Shown here: one piece after another, positions 49,303 through 58,292 of the stretch
How positions within the stretch are numbered: position 1 is the first letter of the stretch
Layout of the letters: every line of letters begins with the position of its first letter
Origin: Hymenobacter sediminicola
Lineage (GTDB): Bacteria > Bacteroidota > Bacteroidia > Cytophagales > Hymenobacteraceae
Direction: 5' to 3'
Assembly (NCBI RefSeq): GCF_014250515.1
Contig: NZ_CP060202.1
Coordinates: forward strand, 4,165,501-4,229,500
DNA: 64,000 nt
Notes under the pieces: generated by a model
Database searches by the model: none
The model's input: only the letters and a program-made list of their open reading frames with translations
Told to the model about the DNA's origin: nothing
Translations under genes and position numbers: made by a program

Positions 49303-50121
49303 TTATTCAGTTGGCGTTACGCGGCGGTTTTGCAATTGTAGGCGCTGGCCGGCCACCAGCAGATGCACCCGAAAATCCTGCCCACTCACTGGCTCGCCTC
49401 GGCCCACCCGACCCAGATTATTGCCTTGTAGCTGCTGCCCGTCTACTACCATCACTACTCCGTCGCCGAAAACTTCGGCCTCGGTCCCGCCCCGGATAAT
49501 GATGCCGGTTTCTTCGGCCAGACCTATACCCAGGCACATGGGGTGGGCCAGCACAGCATGTGCCAGCCGGCCGAAACGCCCCCGCTCCACGAAGTGCTGG
49601 TCTATCAGGACCTGTGGCAGCAAGCCCAGGCCGGCGCTGGTTTTCATACCACCTTTGCGCAAGGCCCGCCAGCCGTGTCCTTCTATCACCATATATTCGG
49701 GCAGCACGGCGGCCCCGGCGCTGGTACCGGCTACTATAAAGGTGGCATCTTGCTGATACCGCTCCCGCAACACCTGCAGAAACTGGGAGCCGTGCAGGAA
49801 ATCGGTGATGCGCTCCTGGTCGCCGCCGCTGAAAAACACCAGTCCGGCCCGGCTCAGCCGGCGCAGCGTGTCGTGCGCGTCGGGGGAGTGATGCTCACTA
49901 ATGCGCAGGTGCCGCACGCCCGAGCAGCCCAGCTCACGCAATGCCCGCTCGTAGGCTCGGCCCGAACGAATGTCGTCGCGAGAGGCTACCGTAATAACTT
50001 CAACGGCAGTATTCGATGACGGCAGCAAGTCGCAAAGGAGCGCCAGCATAGCATCGTCGTCGCCACCACCGAGGGCAACGAGGGTTCCGAGCGGCAGGTC
50101 GGCAGGCGTCTGGTGAGGCAT
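49303..50121 (-). CDS. Cyanophycinase-like S51 peptidase
   Basis: A 272-aa cytoplasmic serine peptidase of family S51. It has TLVALGGGDDDAML near the start, LVFFSGGDQERITDFL, and the nucleophile loop GTSAGAAVLPEYMV with Ser134. GIGLAEETGIIIRGG and EVFGDGVVMVVDG follow, all typical for cyanophycinase. The family hydrolyses cyanophycin or beta-linked Asp dipeptides. No cyanophycin synthetase lies in this window, so a general isoaspartyl or dipeptide role is as likely. ATG at 50121 gives the usual start; the longer frame adds 13 residues. Confidence 0.85.
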   Translation of the reverse strand: MPHQTPADLPLGTLVALGGGDDDAMLALLCDLLPSSNTAVEVITVASRDDIRSGRAYERALRELGCSGVRHLRISEHHSPDAHDTLRRLSRAGLVFFSGGDQERITDFLHGSQFLQVLRERYQQDATFIVAGTSAGAAVLPEYMVIEGHGWRALRKGGMKTSAGLGLLPQVLIDQHFVERGRFGRLAHAVLAHPMCLGIGLAEETGIIIRGGTEAEVFGDGVVMVVDGQQLQGNNLGRVGRGEPVSGQDFRVHLLVAGQRLQLQNRRVTPTE

Positions 50122-50219
50122 AGAAAGCGCGGAGGAACGGCCCAAATGTACGTGCAGCACTCAGAATTGATGCTGTCCTGCTTCGCAATAGCGCAACTCA
50201 AGCTACTACAGCCTATGTA

Positions 50220-50843
50220 TTATGACCTTCCGTACTGATCTACGGCACCGGCCATCCGGGCAAATACCTGATGCCATGACTGGCCGTAGGGGAAGAAGTC
50301 TCGCCGATTGCCACTCTCCCACTGCTGCTGCATTTCGGGGGTATCAATCTTATAGTCAGGGCGTAGCCGACAGGTAATATCGCGCAGGTCGTGGTGCAAG
50401 TCGGCGAGGCTGGGGCGGCCCCAGTACCAGTAGCCGTTGTAGATTTTGTAGATTTTCAGGCCCGGCTCCAGCACGAAAGTGTGCGGAATCATGGGGTTGT
50501 TGTGTGGGTCGGTATATTCCTGAATATCGAGGCGGTGCTGCACTATACGCTTCTCATCGTGCAGAAAGGTCCAGTGCGCGCCCACACCCAGTCGCAGGTC
50601 ATTGGAAAGCAGCAGCGAATCGGTGGTGATGGTAACAAGCTGCGCGAAGCCAACCTGCACCTGCGGGTAGAAATGTACCAGTTCCAAGAGCTGCTGCCGG
50701 TCTTTGGGGCAATACACGCCGCGGTTCAGGGTCACAATCATTGGGTCGGAACCTTGCAGCAGCGAAAGGCGCCGCATGACGCCGGTGTGGTCCGGCAGTT
50801 CAAAGTCGGGCAGCGTGGTGCCAGGCATTACGTCAGGAGCCAT
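50220..50843 (-). CDS. Redoxin-domain protein, one-Cys
   Basis: A 207-aa thioredoxin-fold protein. It starts MAPDVMPGTTLPDFELPDHTG, the N-terminal peroxiredoxin pattern, and has MIVTLNRGVYCPKDRQQL with Cys45 where AhpC/Tsa proteins place their active-site Cys; the second position of a CxxC is Asp. IVTLN replaces the more usual VLFFY. IPHTFVLEPGLKIYKIYNGYWYWGRPS is a normal later strand region. A peroxidase or thiol-reductase role is plausible. ATG at 50843 removes a hydrophobic 13-residue lead that does not look like a signal. Confidence 0.75.
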   Translation of the reverse strand: MAPDVMPGTTLPDFELPDHTGVMRRLSLLQGSDPMIVTLNRGVYCPKDRQQLLELVHFYPQVQVGFAQLVTITTDSLLLSNDLRLGVGAHWTFLHDEKRIVQHRLDIQEYTDPHNNPMIPHTFVLEPGLKIYKIYNGYWYWGRPSLADLHHDLRDITCRLRPDYKIDTPEMQQQWESGNRRDFFPYGQSWHQVFARMAGAVDQYGRS

Positions 50844-51168
50844 AAGGACGAAGTTGAATTGCAGAAGAAGCAATATACTCAATTAGACGCTCAATAAGAC
50901 AATAATTAAAAAGAATAGTACAATAAATAGCATAATATATTCATTCATTCCCACTGATTTTGATTGTGAAGTACAAGCTGAGTTGTTGTTCGGCATCGAA
51001 ACGCACTGCGAAAACCGTATAGCTAGTGACCAGCTTTCAGGAGCCGGCTTTTTTTCGGCGGCTGGCAACAGTCGGTGCTACTAAAAGCGGCAGATTACGG
51101 CTACTTTTGCGCGCCGTTCGTGCCACCAACCCCACCTGCCTAGCGAGACACTGCCCTTCTACGTTTAC
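50844..51168. other. 325-base AT-rich intergenic region
   Basis: This divergent gap includes a distinctly AT-rich part at about 50870-50990. I see no gene, tRNA or recognisable riboswitch. It holds a -7-like box for mgtE at 51102 and presumably the promoter of the redoxin gene. Confidence 0.5.
51102..51109 (+). promoter_or_regulatory. Bacteroidota -7 element candidate for mgtE
   Basis: TACTTTTG matches the Bacteroidota -7 consensus TAnnTTTG exactly and lies 60 bases before the mgtE start. No good TTTG -33 element stands at the usual distance, so the call is tentative. Confidence 0.4.
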
Positions 51169-52554
51169 ATGAATCAGCACCCGACCACCGAACATATTAC
51201 GTCCCTGATTCAGGAGGGCGAGTTTTTTAAGCTCAAGGAAGTTCTCAAGCACTACGAGCCCGCCGAGGTGGTAGAGCTCATTGAGGAGGAAGAGGAGCGT
51301 GAGCAACTCATTATTTTCCGGCTTCTGCCCCTGCAACTTGCCACGCAGGTATTCGAGTACCTTGACTTGGATGTGCAAAAGCACTTTCTGGCCAACCTCT
51401 CGCAGGAGAAAATATCGGACATTCTGAATGAGATGTCGCCGGATGACCGGACGGCTCTACTCGAATTTTTGCCCGATGACTTTGTAAAGGAGCTGATTCA
51501 GACGCTGTCAGAGTCGGAGCGTAAGATAACACTGGAGCTGCTGGGGTATCCTGAGTACTCGGTGGGGCGCCTGATGACCCCCGATTACATTGCTATCCGG
51601 GAGCACTGGACCGTGCAGCAAGTGCTGGAGTATATCCGGCGCCATGGGGGGCAATCGGAGACGCTGAGCGTGCTCTACGTAACAGACCAGCGCGGCGTGC
51701 TGATTGATGATATCCGCATTCGGGAGTTTCTGCTCTCGCCGCCCGACCGGCCCGTGAGCGAGCTGATGGACCGCCGCTACGTGAAGCTCAACGCCATGCA
51801 GGACCAGGAGGCGGCCATTGATGTGTTTCGCAAAAACGACCGGGTGGCGCTGCCCGTGGTGAACGACGACGGCGTGCTATTCGGTATCGTAACGATTGAC
51901 GATATCCTGAGCATTCGGGAAGAAGAAGACACGGAGGATATTCAGAAACTTGGCGGCTCAGAAGCCCTCGACGAACCGTATCTGGATACGTCTATCTGGG
52001 AAATGGTCAAGAAGCGGGCCGGTTGGCTCGTGATTCTGCTCCTTGGCGAGATGCTGACCACTTCGGCCATGCACCACTTCGAGGACGACTTGCAGAAAGC
52101 GGCTGTGCTCGGGCTATTCATTCCGCTGATTATTTCGGCGGGCGGCAATGCTGGCTCCCAAGCCACTTCGCTTATCATCCGGGCCATGAGCCTGGGCGAA
52201 TTTGCGTTGGGCGACTGGTGGCAGGTAATGCGCCGGGAAATCATTTCGGGCCTGGCATTGGGCGGTATTCTGGGGGTAGTAGGTGCCATGCGCATTGTGC
52301 TGTGGGCCCAGGTAATTGACCCCGGCTATTTTGGGCCGTACTGGCAGCTAATTGCCGTGACGGTCGGTTTCTCGCTGCTGGGTATTGTACTGTGGGGCGC
52401 TTTGGCCGGAGCCATGCTGCCGATGCTGCTCAAGCGCCTGGGCCTCGACCCGGCTACGGCTTCGGCGCCGTTTGTAGCTACTCTTGTGGACGTAACGGGC
52501 CTGATTATCTATTTCTCGGTAGCCACGCTGGTGCTCCGCGGCACGCTGCTGTAG
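51169..52554 (+). CDS. mgtE: MgtE magnesium transporter
   Basis: A 461-aa inner-membrane Mg2+ channel. The N-terminal helical domain (about 1-140; MSPDDRTALLEFLPDD) is followed by two CBS domains (about 145-265; VGRLMTPDYIAI, VSELMDRRYVKLN), which sense cytoplasmic Mg2+. The membrane part has five helices (about 285-461), with the conserved AGNAGSQAT-type loop here as GGNAGSQATSLIIRAM and a final VDVTGLIIYFSVA. Full length for the family. It is followed 80 bases later by a CorA gene, so two Mg2+ routes are encoded side by side. Confidence 0.95.
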   Translation: MNQHPTTEHITSLIQEGEFFKLKEVLKHYEPAEVVELIEEEEEREQLIIFRLLPLQLATQVFEYLDLDVQKHFLANLSQEKISDILNEMSPDDRTALLEFLPDDFVKELIQTLSESERKITLELLGYPEYSVGRLMTPDYIAIREHWTVQQVLEYIRRHGGQSETLSVLYVTDQRGVLIDDIRIREFLLSPPDRPVSELMDRRYVKLNAMQDQEAAIDVFRKNDRVALPVVNDDGVLFGIVTIDDILSIREEEDTEDIQKLGGSEALDEPYLDTSIWEMVKKRAGWLVILLLGEMLTTSAMHHFEDDLQKAAVLGLFIPLIISAGGNAGSQATSLIIRAMSLGEFALGDWWQVMRREIISGLALGGILGVVGAMRIVLWAQVIDPGYFGPYWQLIAVTVGFSLLGIVLWGALAGAMLPMLLKRLGLDPATASAPFVATLVDVTGLIIYFSVATLVLRGTLL

Positions 52555-52634
52555 CTAGATAAAGCGGCGCCAATCGGATTTTCGCGTTACAGGACAGTGG
52601 CTGGCTTCAACCGCCCCCCCGTACTGCGCTGCCC

Positions 52635-53552
52635 ATGACCGAACAACTTCTCACTCACCAGGAATCCGCCTTCACCTGGCTGGATATTACCAGCCCTACC
52701 GTAGCCGAGTTGCAGGCCGTAGCTGCGCAGTATGACCTGCCCGACTCGCTGGTGCGCGACTGTCTGGAACCTACGCACCTGCCCAAGTTCGAAGCCACGC
52801 ACGGCCTGAGCTTTGTGATTTTGCGGGTGTTCAATCCGCCCAAAACCAACGAGGCCGATACCATTCAGGAGCTGAGCACCAAGATTGCCGTGTTCTACGC
52901 CGCCGACTACCTGATTACGGTACACCGGCTGCCACACCCGGTGCTTAATGATCTGAAACGAGTGGCCCGCGCCCCCGGCCAGGAGTGCAACACCCCCGCC
53001 GAAATAGCCTTCCACCTGGTGCGCTACGCCCTTAGCAGCTACATGCAGCCCGCCCTCACGCTCACGCGGGAGCTGGACGATTATGAGGCAGAAATCTTTC
53101 TGAAGCAGGAAGTGCCCAACGCCCTGCAGGGCCTGTACTTTCTGAAGCGCAAAGCCTCGGCCGCCAAGCAGCTGCTGCTGCTCACGCGCGACATCCTGAC
53201 AATGCTGCGCCGGCAGCTGGCCACTGCCACCACCGACGACACGCTGCTACAGGACACCCAGGACTTGCAGGTGAAGGTGGAAACCATGTACCAGCAGCTC
53301 GACGGCGGCGCTACCAACCTCATGAACCTGTACCTCTCACTATCGTCGCAGCGCACCAACGAAGCCATGCGCGTACTGACGGTGTTTTCGGCATTTTTCC
53401 TGCCGCTCACCTTCATTGCCGGCATCTATGGCATGAACTTCAACTACATGCCCGAGCTGACCTGGAAGCTGGGCTACCCGGTTTCCATCCTGTCGATGGT
53501 GCTTATTTCGGTGGGGATTTACGTGTGGTTCAAGCGCAAGGGCTGGATCTGA
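52635..53552 (+). CDS. corA: CorA family divalent cation transporter
   Basis: A 305-aa protein of the CorA/MIT family. The N-terminal cytoplasmic domain (about 1-235) is alpha/beta then long helices; two C-terminal membrane helices follow (about 247-268 and 280-298). The hallmark GMN motif is present as YGMNFNYMPEL between them. It should carry Mg2+ or related divalent ions (Co2+, Ni2+). It lies directly after mgtE on the same strand, an arrangement that suggests shared control of Mg2+ supply. Confidence 0.93.
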   Translation: MTEQLLTHQESAFTWLDITSPTVAELQAVAAQYDLPDSLVRDCLEPTHLPKFEATHGLSFVILRVFNPPKTNEADTIQELSTKIAVFYAADYLITVHRLPHPVLNDLKRVARAPGQECNTPAEIAFHLVRYALSSYMQPALTLTRELDDYEAEIFLKQEVPNALQGLYFLKRKASAAKQLLLLTRDILTMLRRQLATATTDDTLLQDTQDLQVKVETMYQQLDGGATNLMNLYLSLSSQRTNEAMRVLTVFSAFFLPLTFIAGIYGMNFNYMPELTWKLGYPVSILSMVLISVGIYVWFKRKGWI

Positions 53553-53586
53553 GGCAACTGCTATTTCCCCATCGATTTTCTGCTGT

Positions 53587-54294
53587 ATGCTGACTTCTGC
53601 TACGCCCGGTTTGTTGCGCCTGTGCTTGTGCCTGGCGGCTGGCTACGCGCTGGCGAGCTGCGCCGCCGTAGGCCGGATAGAGCAGCTGCCCACCGGACGG
53701 TATCGGGTACTGCGCTCCACGGCGCCGGCGTTGCAGGCCTACCGGAAGCAGCCCGTTTATCTGCACCAAGATACCGACACGCTGCTGCTAGCCGCCACCG
53801 ATTCGACCATTGCTCAGCCACTGCTTTTAACCCGCCGCCACAGTAGTGTGCTGCTGAGCCGGCGTTTTGATGTGGATGTGTTCACGCTGCCCTTCAAGAT
53901 TCGGCCGGCCCGGGCGCCGCTGCCGGTGCAGCTCAATACCAGCTTCAACGCCGCGCTGTACTTGGGCCGCCGCCTCGATTTCTACCACGTAAGTACGCCC
54001 GCCCGGCACCGGTCCGGCAATGCCCCAGTGCTACGCGACACGGGCATTGGCTACGGCGTGTTTGTGGGGCTGGGCGCGGCCGTCATCAACCCCGACGTAA
54101 CCCGGCAGCAGACGGCCGTTGCCGAATACGAAGGTTTGGTTACGCACGTCGGCGGGGCCCTGATCTACGATGCGCGCGTGTTCAACGTGGGGCTGGCCGC
54201 CGGCGCCGACCACCTGTTCGGCCCCGACCGGCGCCACTGGATTTACCAACACCGGCCGTGGCTTGGGGTGCTGTTCGGGCTGGATCTGAATTGA
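53587..54294 (+). CDS. Hypothetical outer-membrane-type lipoprotein
   Basis: A 235-aa lipoprotein with signal LLRLCLCLAAGYALAS and a lipobox Cys. The mature part has QLPTGRYRVLRS, a strongly beta-patterned region with NTSFNAALYLGRRLDFYHV, a glycine-rich GIGYGVFVGLGAAVINP and a C-terminal FNVGLAAGADHLFGPDRRHWIY. The alternating pattern and final LFGLDLN suggest a small beta barrel or beta sandwich. I recognise no named family. It starts 34 bases after corA and may be read through from it. Confidence 0.65.
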   Translation: MLTSATPGLLRLCLCLAAGYALASCAAVGRIEQLPTGRYRVLRSTAPALQAYRKQPVYLHQDTDTLLLAATDSTIAQPLLLTRRHSSVLLSRRFDVDVFTLPFKIRPARAPLPVQLNTSFNAALYLGRRLDFYHVSTPARHRSGNAPVLRDTGIGYGVFVGLGAAVINPDVTRQQTAVAEYEGLVTHVGGALIYDARVFNVGLAAGADHLFGPDRRHWIYQHRPWLGVLFGLDLN

Positions 54295-54402
54295 TTTTTA
54301 AGCTGTAAACCCTAAGCTTAATGCTGTAGCACATTGGTTTAGCGCAGGCAGAAAAACTTACAGCCTGGAGCTTGATGCTTGCAGCTCAACGATTAAAAAT
54401 CC
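54293..54402. repeat. Imperfect inverted repeat between converging genes
   Basis: GATTTTTAAGCTG on the left is mirrored by CAGCTCAACGATTAAAAATC on the right, with further pairing of GCTGTAAACC and CTTACAGC within. It lies between the lipoprotein gene and arfB and probably acts as a two-way terminator. Confidence 0.5.
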
Positions 54403-54800
54403 ACCCGGCCGCGGTTGGTTTTCTTGTCGCCGTGCTTCTTTTTTGAGTCCAGGCGCTGACGCACGGCGCCTTTGCTGGGCTTGGTGGCTTTGCGGGCTTT
54501 GGGCTTATGCAGGGCTTTGGTTAGCAGCTCGTGAAACTTCTGCAGCGCCGTTTCCTTGTTGCGCAGCTGGCTGCGGTCTTCTTGCGCCACCACCAGCAGC
54601 TCGCCCTCTGAGGTAAGCTTAGAGGCTAGTTTCTGCTGCAGCGTCTGCTTCTGCTCGTCGGTGAGCAGTTGCGACTCCAGCAGCCGGAAACGTAACTCCA
54701 CGCGGCTTTCCACCTTATTCACGTTCTGCCCGCCAGGGCCGCTGCTGCGGCTGGTTTGGAATTGGAGCTCGGGCAGAAAGTCGGCGGCAGCGGGAAGCAT
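54393..54800 (-). CDS. arfB: ArfB alternative ribosome-rescue peptidyl-tRNA hydrolase
   Basis: A 135-aa class-I release-factor-like protein. The catalytic loop reads SSGPGGQNVNKVES with GGQ at residues 23-25, and the C-terminal third is very basic (KARKATKPSKGAVRQRLDSKKKHGD region, in pieces), which plugs the mRNA entry channel of stalled ribosomes. There is no codon-recognition domain, as expected for ArfB (YaeJ) rather than RF1 or RF2. ArfB frees peptides from ribosomes stalled without a stop codon. Confidence 0.95.
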   Translation of the reverse strand: MLPAAADFLPELQFQTSRSSGPGGQNVNKVESRVELRFRLLESQLLTDEQKQTLQQKLASKLTSEGELLVVAQEDRSQLRNKETALQKFHELLTKALHKPKARKATKPSKGAVRQRLDSKKKHGDKKTNRGRVDF

Positions 54801-54851
54801 AGGTTGATGTGCTGATAAGTTGATGGTTGATGTGCTATTGTGGCGGCGCAG

Positions 54852-54948
54852 GCGTCCCAGGGCTGAAGCCCTGGGCTACGGAGGGGCTCTAACTCTATGG
54901 TTCGTGGGCTGTTTCGCTGACTAGCCCTGGGCTTCAGCCCTGGGACGC
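54852..54948. repeat. Palindromic repeat of a second family
   Basis: Arms of 27 bases (54852-54878 and 54922-54948) are exact complements. Each arm holds its own smaller palindrome (CCAGGGC and GCCCTGG around TGAA). A further short hairpin, CGAAGC/GCTTCG at 54974-54989, follows. It is unrelated to the GTCATCCTGAGC family. Confidence 0.85.
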
Positions 54949-54991
54949 AGATGCAACATCCTGCAACGATACGCGAAGCACAGGCTTCGTG

Positions 54992-55429
54992 CTACAATAT
55001 TTTCCAAAGCAGCCAGCCCAGCAGACCGCTGCGTAGGGTCCAGGCCACGGTGCGGAGCCAGTTGGTGCGCACCAGCCCGTCGATGGCCACGTAGCTGTAG
55101 CCGTCGGCGGCAAGGCGGTTGTGGAATGGCACGGAGATGAAGAACGTGGCCGCCCAGATCAGCAGTACCAGCGCCAGCGCCCACCAGCCGGCCGCGCCCA
55201 GCGCGCTGCGGCCCTGCCAAGCCAGCCACGCGGCCAGACCCAGCTCCAGCACCATCGGGGCCAGCACCACCCAGCTCATGGTGCGGGTGTGGTGCTGATG
55301 AAACGCCCCGAACTTCTCGGGCGCCACGTAGGCGAAACCAGGGTAATGCACAAGCTGCACGGTCCAGATGAGGCCGGTGAGGTAGGCGGCCAGCGCGAAG
55401 TTGAGCAGCAGCAGAAATTTCAGGGGCAT
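54992..55429 (-). CDS. Four-helix membrane protein
   Basis: A 145-aa inner-membrane protein with helices at about residues 3-25 (LKFLLLLNFALAAYLTGLIWT), 49-70 (SWVVLAPMVLELGLAAWLAW), 80-100 (WWALALVLLIWAATFFISV) and 123-144. Between the helices lie conserved-looking polar residues: QLVHYPGF, FHQHHTRTMSW, FHNRLAADG. The HYPGF...FHxxHxxRxxW pattern recurs in small Bacteroidota membrane proteins of unknown role. It is transcribed away from the M13 peptidase gene, from a 72-base gap. Confidence 0.75.
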   Translation of the reverse strand: MPLKFLLLLNFALAAYLTGLIWTVQLVHYPGFAYVAPEKFGAFHQHHTRTMSWVVLAPMVLELGLAAWLAWQGRSALGAAGWWALALVLLIWAATFFISVPFHNRLAADGYSYVAIDGLVRTNWLRTVAWTLRSGLLGWLLWKIL

Positions 55430-55501
55430 AGCTGCAACCTAACAGGTCTTTGGCAGAACTGTTAGGTTGCGTCCGCAATTGACCCTCAACCCTCGTTTTT
55501 C

Positions 55502-57556
55502 ATGACCCGCTTTTCCTCTTCGCGCCGCTGGCTGGCCGCCCCTGCCCTGCTGCTGGCACTGGCCGGCTGCAACTCCGGTACCAAATCCGGCGCGGCCCAG
55601 CCCGACCTACTCCAGGCCAACCTCGACACCACCGTGCGCCCCGGCGACGACTTCTTCCAGTACGCCAACGGCGGCTGGCTGAAAAAGCACCCCATTCCGG
55701 CTTCGGAAAGCAGCTGGGGCATTGGCAAAGAAGTGCAGAACGAGGTGTATGCCCGGCTGCGCGCCCTCAATCAGGAGGCTGCCAAAGCCAACGCCGCCGC
55801 CGGCAGCACCCAGCAGAAAATCGGCGACTTCTGGGCCACCGGCATGGACTCCGTGGCCATCGACAAGCAGGGCCTGGAGCCGCTGAAAGCCGAGCTGGAC
55901 CGCCTAGCCGCTCTGCGCACCCCTGCCGACGTGCAGGCCGCCATGGCCCGCCTGATTCCACTGAACGTGAATGCGCTGGTAGGCCCCTACGTGGCGCAGG
56001 ACGCCAAAAACAGCGAGAAGATGGCGCTGTATCTGTACCAGGCCGGCCTGGGTTTGCCTAACCGCGACTATTACTTCAACAAAGACGCCCGCACCGCCAA
56101 CATCCGCAAAGAGTACGGCACGCACGTAGCCAAGATGCTCGGGCTGATGGGCGAAGACGCCGCCACTGCCCAGCGCCACAGCGCCCAAGTAGTGAAGCTG
56201 GAAACGGCTCTGGCCGGCGCCTCACGCAAGCTAGAAGCCCTGCGCGACCCCTACGCCAATTACAACAAGATGACGCTGGCCCAACTCAACCAGCTCACGC
56301 CCGGCCTCGACTGGAAAACCTGGTTCGCGGAGGCCGGCATACCCGGCGTGGACACGGTGATTGTGGGCCAGCCGGAGTTCTACCGTGAAGCCGGCCGCCT
56401 GCTGCGCACGGCCCCCGTGGAAGACTGGCGCGCCTACCTGCAGTGGCAGCTGCTGCACACCTATGCCGAGCGCCTGAGCGCGCCCTTCGACAACGAAAAC
56501 TTCCGCTTCTATGGCACCATTTTGCAGGGCCGCAAAGAGCAGCGCCCCCGCTGGAAGCGCGTGCTCGACGACGAGGAAAGCGCCATGGGCGAGGCGCTGG
56601 GCCAGCTGTTTGTGAAAGAGTATTTCACGCCCGAAACCAAGGCCCGCTACGAAAAGCTGACCACGAACGTGGTGGCGTCCTTCCGCGAGCATATTCAGGC
56701 CTTGGATTGGATGAGCGACTCCACCAAGCAGAAGGCGCTGGTGAAGCTCACCAAAATCACCCCGAAAGTGGGCTACCCCGCCAAATGGCGCGACTACTCG
56801 GCCATGGACATCAAGCGAGACTCCTACACCGCCAACATGATGCGCGCCAACCAGTGGCGCTACCGCTACGAGCTCAGCAAGCTGGGCAAGCCCGTCGACC
56901 GCACCGAGTGGAGCATGACGCCGCAGACCTATAACGCCTATTACAACCCCAGCAACAACGAAATCGTGTTGCCGGCCGCCATCTTCGCGGTACCTGGCCT
57001 CAAGGATGCCGACGCCGACGACGCCATCATCTACGGGTACGCCGGCGCCAGCACCATCGGCCATGAGCTGACCCACGGCTTCGATGACGAAGGCAGCCAG
57101 TTCGATGAGAACGGCAACCTGCGCAACTGGTGGAGCAAGAAAGACCGCGCCGCCTTCCAGCAGCGCGTAAACGGCATCGTGCGCCAGTTCAACGGCTACA
57201 CCGTTTTGGATTCATTGCACATCAATGGCAAGGCCACGGCCGGCGAGAACATTGCCGATTTGGGCGGTATTGTCATTGCCTTTGATGCCTTTAAAAAAAC
57301 CGAGCAGTACAAGAAAGGCGAGAAAATCGGGGGCCTGACGCCCACACAGCGCTACTTTCTGGGCTACGCTCTGGGCTGGCAGAACCACCAGCGCGACGAG
57401 GTACTGGCCCAGCGCATCCTCACCGACGTACACTCGCCGGCCAGCTACCGCGTCAACGGCCCCTTCGCCGACGTGCCGGCCTTCTACGAAGCCTTCAACG
57501 TGAAGTCCACCGACAAGCTATACCGCCCCGACTCGGCCCGCGTGACGATTTGGTAA
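55502..57556 (+). CDS. M13 family zinc metallopeptidase (PepO/neprilysin-like)
   Basis: A 684-aa lipoprotein endopeptidase. The N-terminal signal ends in lipobox LALAGC. The M13 N-domain includes DTTVRPGDDFFQYANGGWLK in pieces near residues 40-60, where family members start. The catalytic zinc site is HELTH (His521, Glu522, His525) with the third ligand Glu582 in GENIADLGG. The substrate-binding NPSNNEIVLPAAI strand precedes it, and the protein ends VTIW, matching the family C-terminus. It should cut oligopeptides in the periplasm or at the outer membrane. The length is normal. Confidence 0.95.
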   Translation: MTRFSSSRRWLAAPALLLALAGCNSGTKSGAAQPDLLQANLDTTVRPGDDFFQYANGGWLKKHPIPASESSWGIGKEVQNEVYARLRALNQEAAKANAAAGSTQQKIGDFWATGMDSVAIDKQGLEPLKAELDRLAALRTPADVQAAMARLIPLNVNALVGPYVAQDAKNSEKMALYLYQAGLGLPNRDYYFNKDARTANIRKEYGTHVAKMLGLMGEDAATAQRHSAQVVKLETALAGASRKLEALRDPYANYNKMTLAQLNQLTPGLDWKTWFAEAGIPGVDTVIVGQPEFYREAGRLLRTAPVEDWRAYLQWQLLHTYAERLSAPFDNENFRFYGTILQGRKEQRPRWKRVLDDEESAMGEALGQLFVKEYFTPETKARYEKLTTNVVASFREHIQALDWMSDSTKQKALVKLTKITPKVGYPAKWRDYSAMDIKRDSYTANMMRANQWRYRYELSKLGKPVDRTEWSMTPQTYNAYYNPSNNEIVLPAAIFAVPGLKDADADDAIIYGYAGASTIGHELTHGFDDEGSQFDENGNLRNWWSKKDRAAFQQRVNGIVRQFNGYTVLDSLHINGKATAGENIADLGGIVIAFDAFKKTEQYKKGEKIGGLTPTQRYFLGYALGWQNHQRDEVLAQRILTDVHSPASYRVNGPFADVPAFYEAFNVKSTDKLYRPDSARVTIW

Positions 57557-57586
57557 GAGCGTCCGAGGCATACCCGAAGTGTAATT

Positions 57587-57628
57587 GAACGTCATGCAGA
57601 GGCACAGCCGAAGCATGACGTTCTTTTT
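57587..57628 (+). terminator. Terminator of the M13 peptidase gene
   Basis: GAACGTCATGC and GCATGACGTTC pair perfectly and five T residues follow. The GTCATGC...GCCGAAGCATGAC wording resembles a shortened member of the interspersed palindromic repeats. Confidence 0.9.
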
Positions 57629-57655
57629 ATTCCGGCTCCCCTTTAAACCGCACTC

Positions 57656-58126
57656 CTACTGACTCAATTTCGGCCGGTATGCCGCCAGCCCTTCCGCGGC
57701 CGACTTGCGCACTTTGTTCTGCAGAAACCCCGACCAGCCCAGCAGCCAGCCCACCGGCCCCAGTGCCTGCCTCGACCAACGCCAGAAGCTGAACTCGTCG
57801 TGATGCGTTAGGATAAGGCCGTCCTGGAATGTGAAGCGCGCCTGTATATGGTTGTGTACTGCCCGGCCCGTGCGGGAGAAGGTATAACGGGCGTCCCAGG
57901 TGGCGGCACCTTGCTGATCGTCGGCACGAATGTCGTTGTAGGCGAGACGCAGGTCTTTGCCCTGCTCACAGAGCATGCGCCACATCTTCCCAATATCGGC
58001 ACCCTGCAGCTGAAACGCGGCATCCTCGAAAGTGGCCTTGGGGTGGTAGCAGGCAGCCATAGCAGCATGGTCGCGGCGCTGGAAGGCTTGGTAGAAACGG
58101 TGCAGAAGCTGTTCGTTCGGATGCAT
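57656..58126 (-). CDS. NTF2-like (SnoaL-type) protein
   Basis: A 156-aa cytoplasmic protein of the NTF2/SnoaL cone fold. The pattern HRFYQAFQRRDHAAMAACYHPKATFEDAAF is typical (residues 10-39), then IGKMWRML and a beta sheet with AATWDARYTFSRTGRAVHNHIQARFTF in pieces. Members include small ketosteroid-isomerase-like enzymes and ligand-binding proteins; the active residue cannot be named here. ATG at 58126 is preferred over a GTG five codons upstream. It converges on the M13 gene. Confidence 0.85.
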   Translation of the reverse strand: MHPNEQLLHRFYQAFQRRDHAAMAACYHPKATFEDAAFQLQGADIGKMWRMLCEQGKDLRLAYNDIRADDQQGAATWDARYTFSRTGRAVHNHIQARFTFQDGLILTHHDEFSFWRWSRQALGPVGWLLGWSGFLQNKVRKSAAEGLAAYRPKLSQ

Positions 58127-58292
58127 AGCACAAGCCGACACTGTGGAAATCTGACCACGATGCCGGGCTATAAAGCTGCAGAAAAATATCCGGCAGACGG
58201 CGTGCCGTTCTTTTATAATCTAGTGGAGGCAACGGTTCAGAGTCCTGCTACATCTTTGAATTCAGATGTTCCACTCTCATTCACTGCGTGCC

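Noticed and set aside
49303..50121. Cyanophycin storage pathway
   Set aside because: The S51 peptidase is present but no cyanophycin synthetase lies in the window, so the pathway is not supported.
50844..51168. Mg2+ riboswitch before mgtE
   Set aside because: I could not see the helices of a known Mg2+ riboswitch; the region is AT-rich and poorly structured by eye.
54921..55478. Alternative 185-codon minus-strand frame over the four-helix membrane protein
   Set aside because: Its translation is Arg/Pro/Ala-rich and passes through the palindromic repeat; the overlapping frame at 54992-55429 has clear membrane helices.
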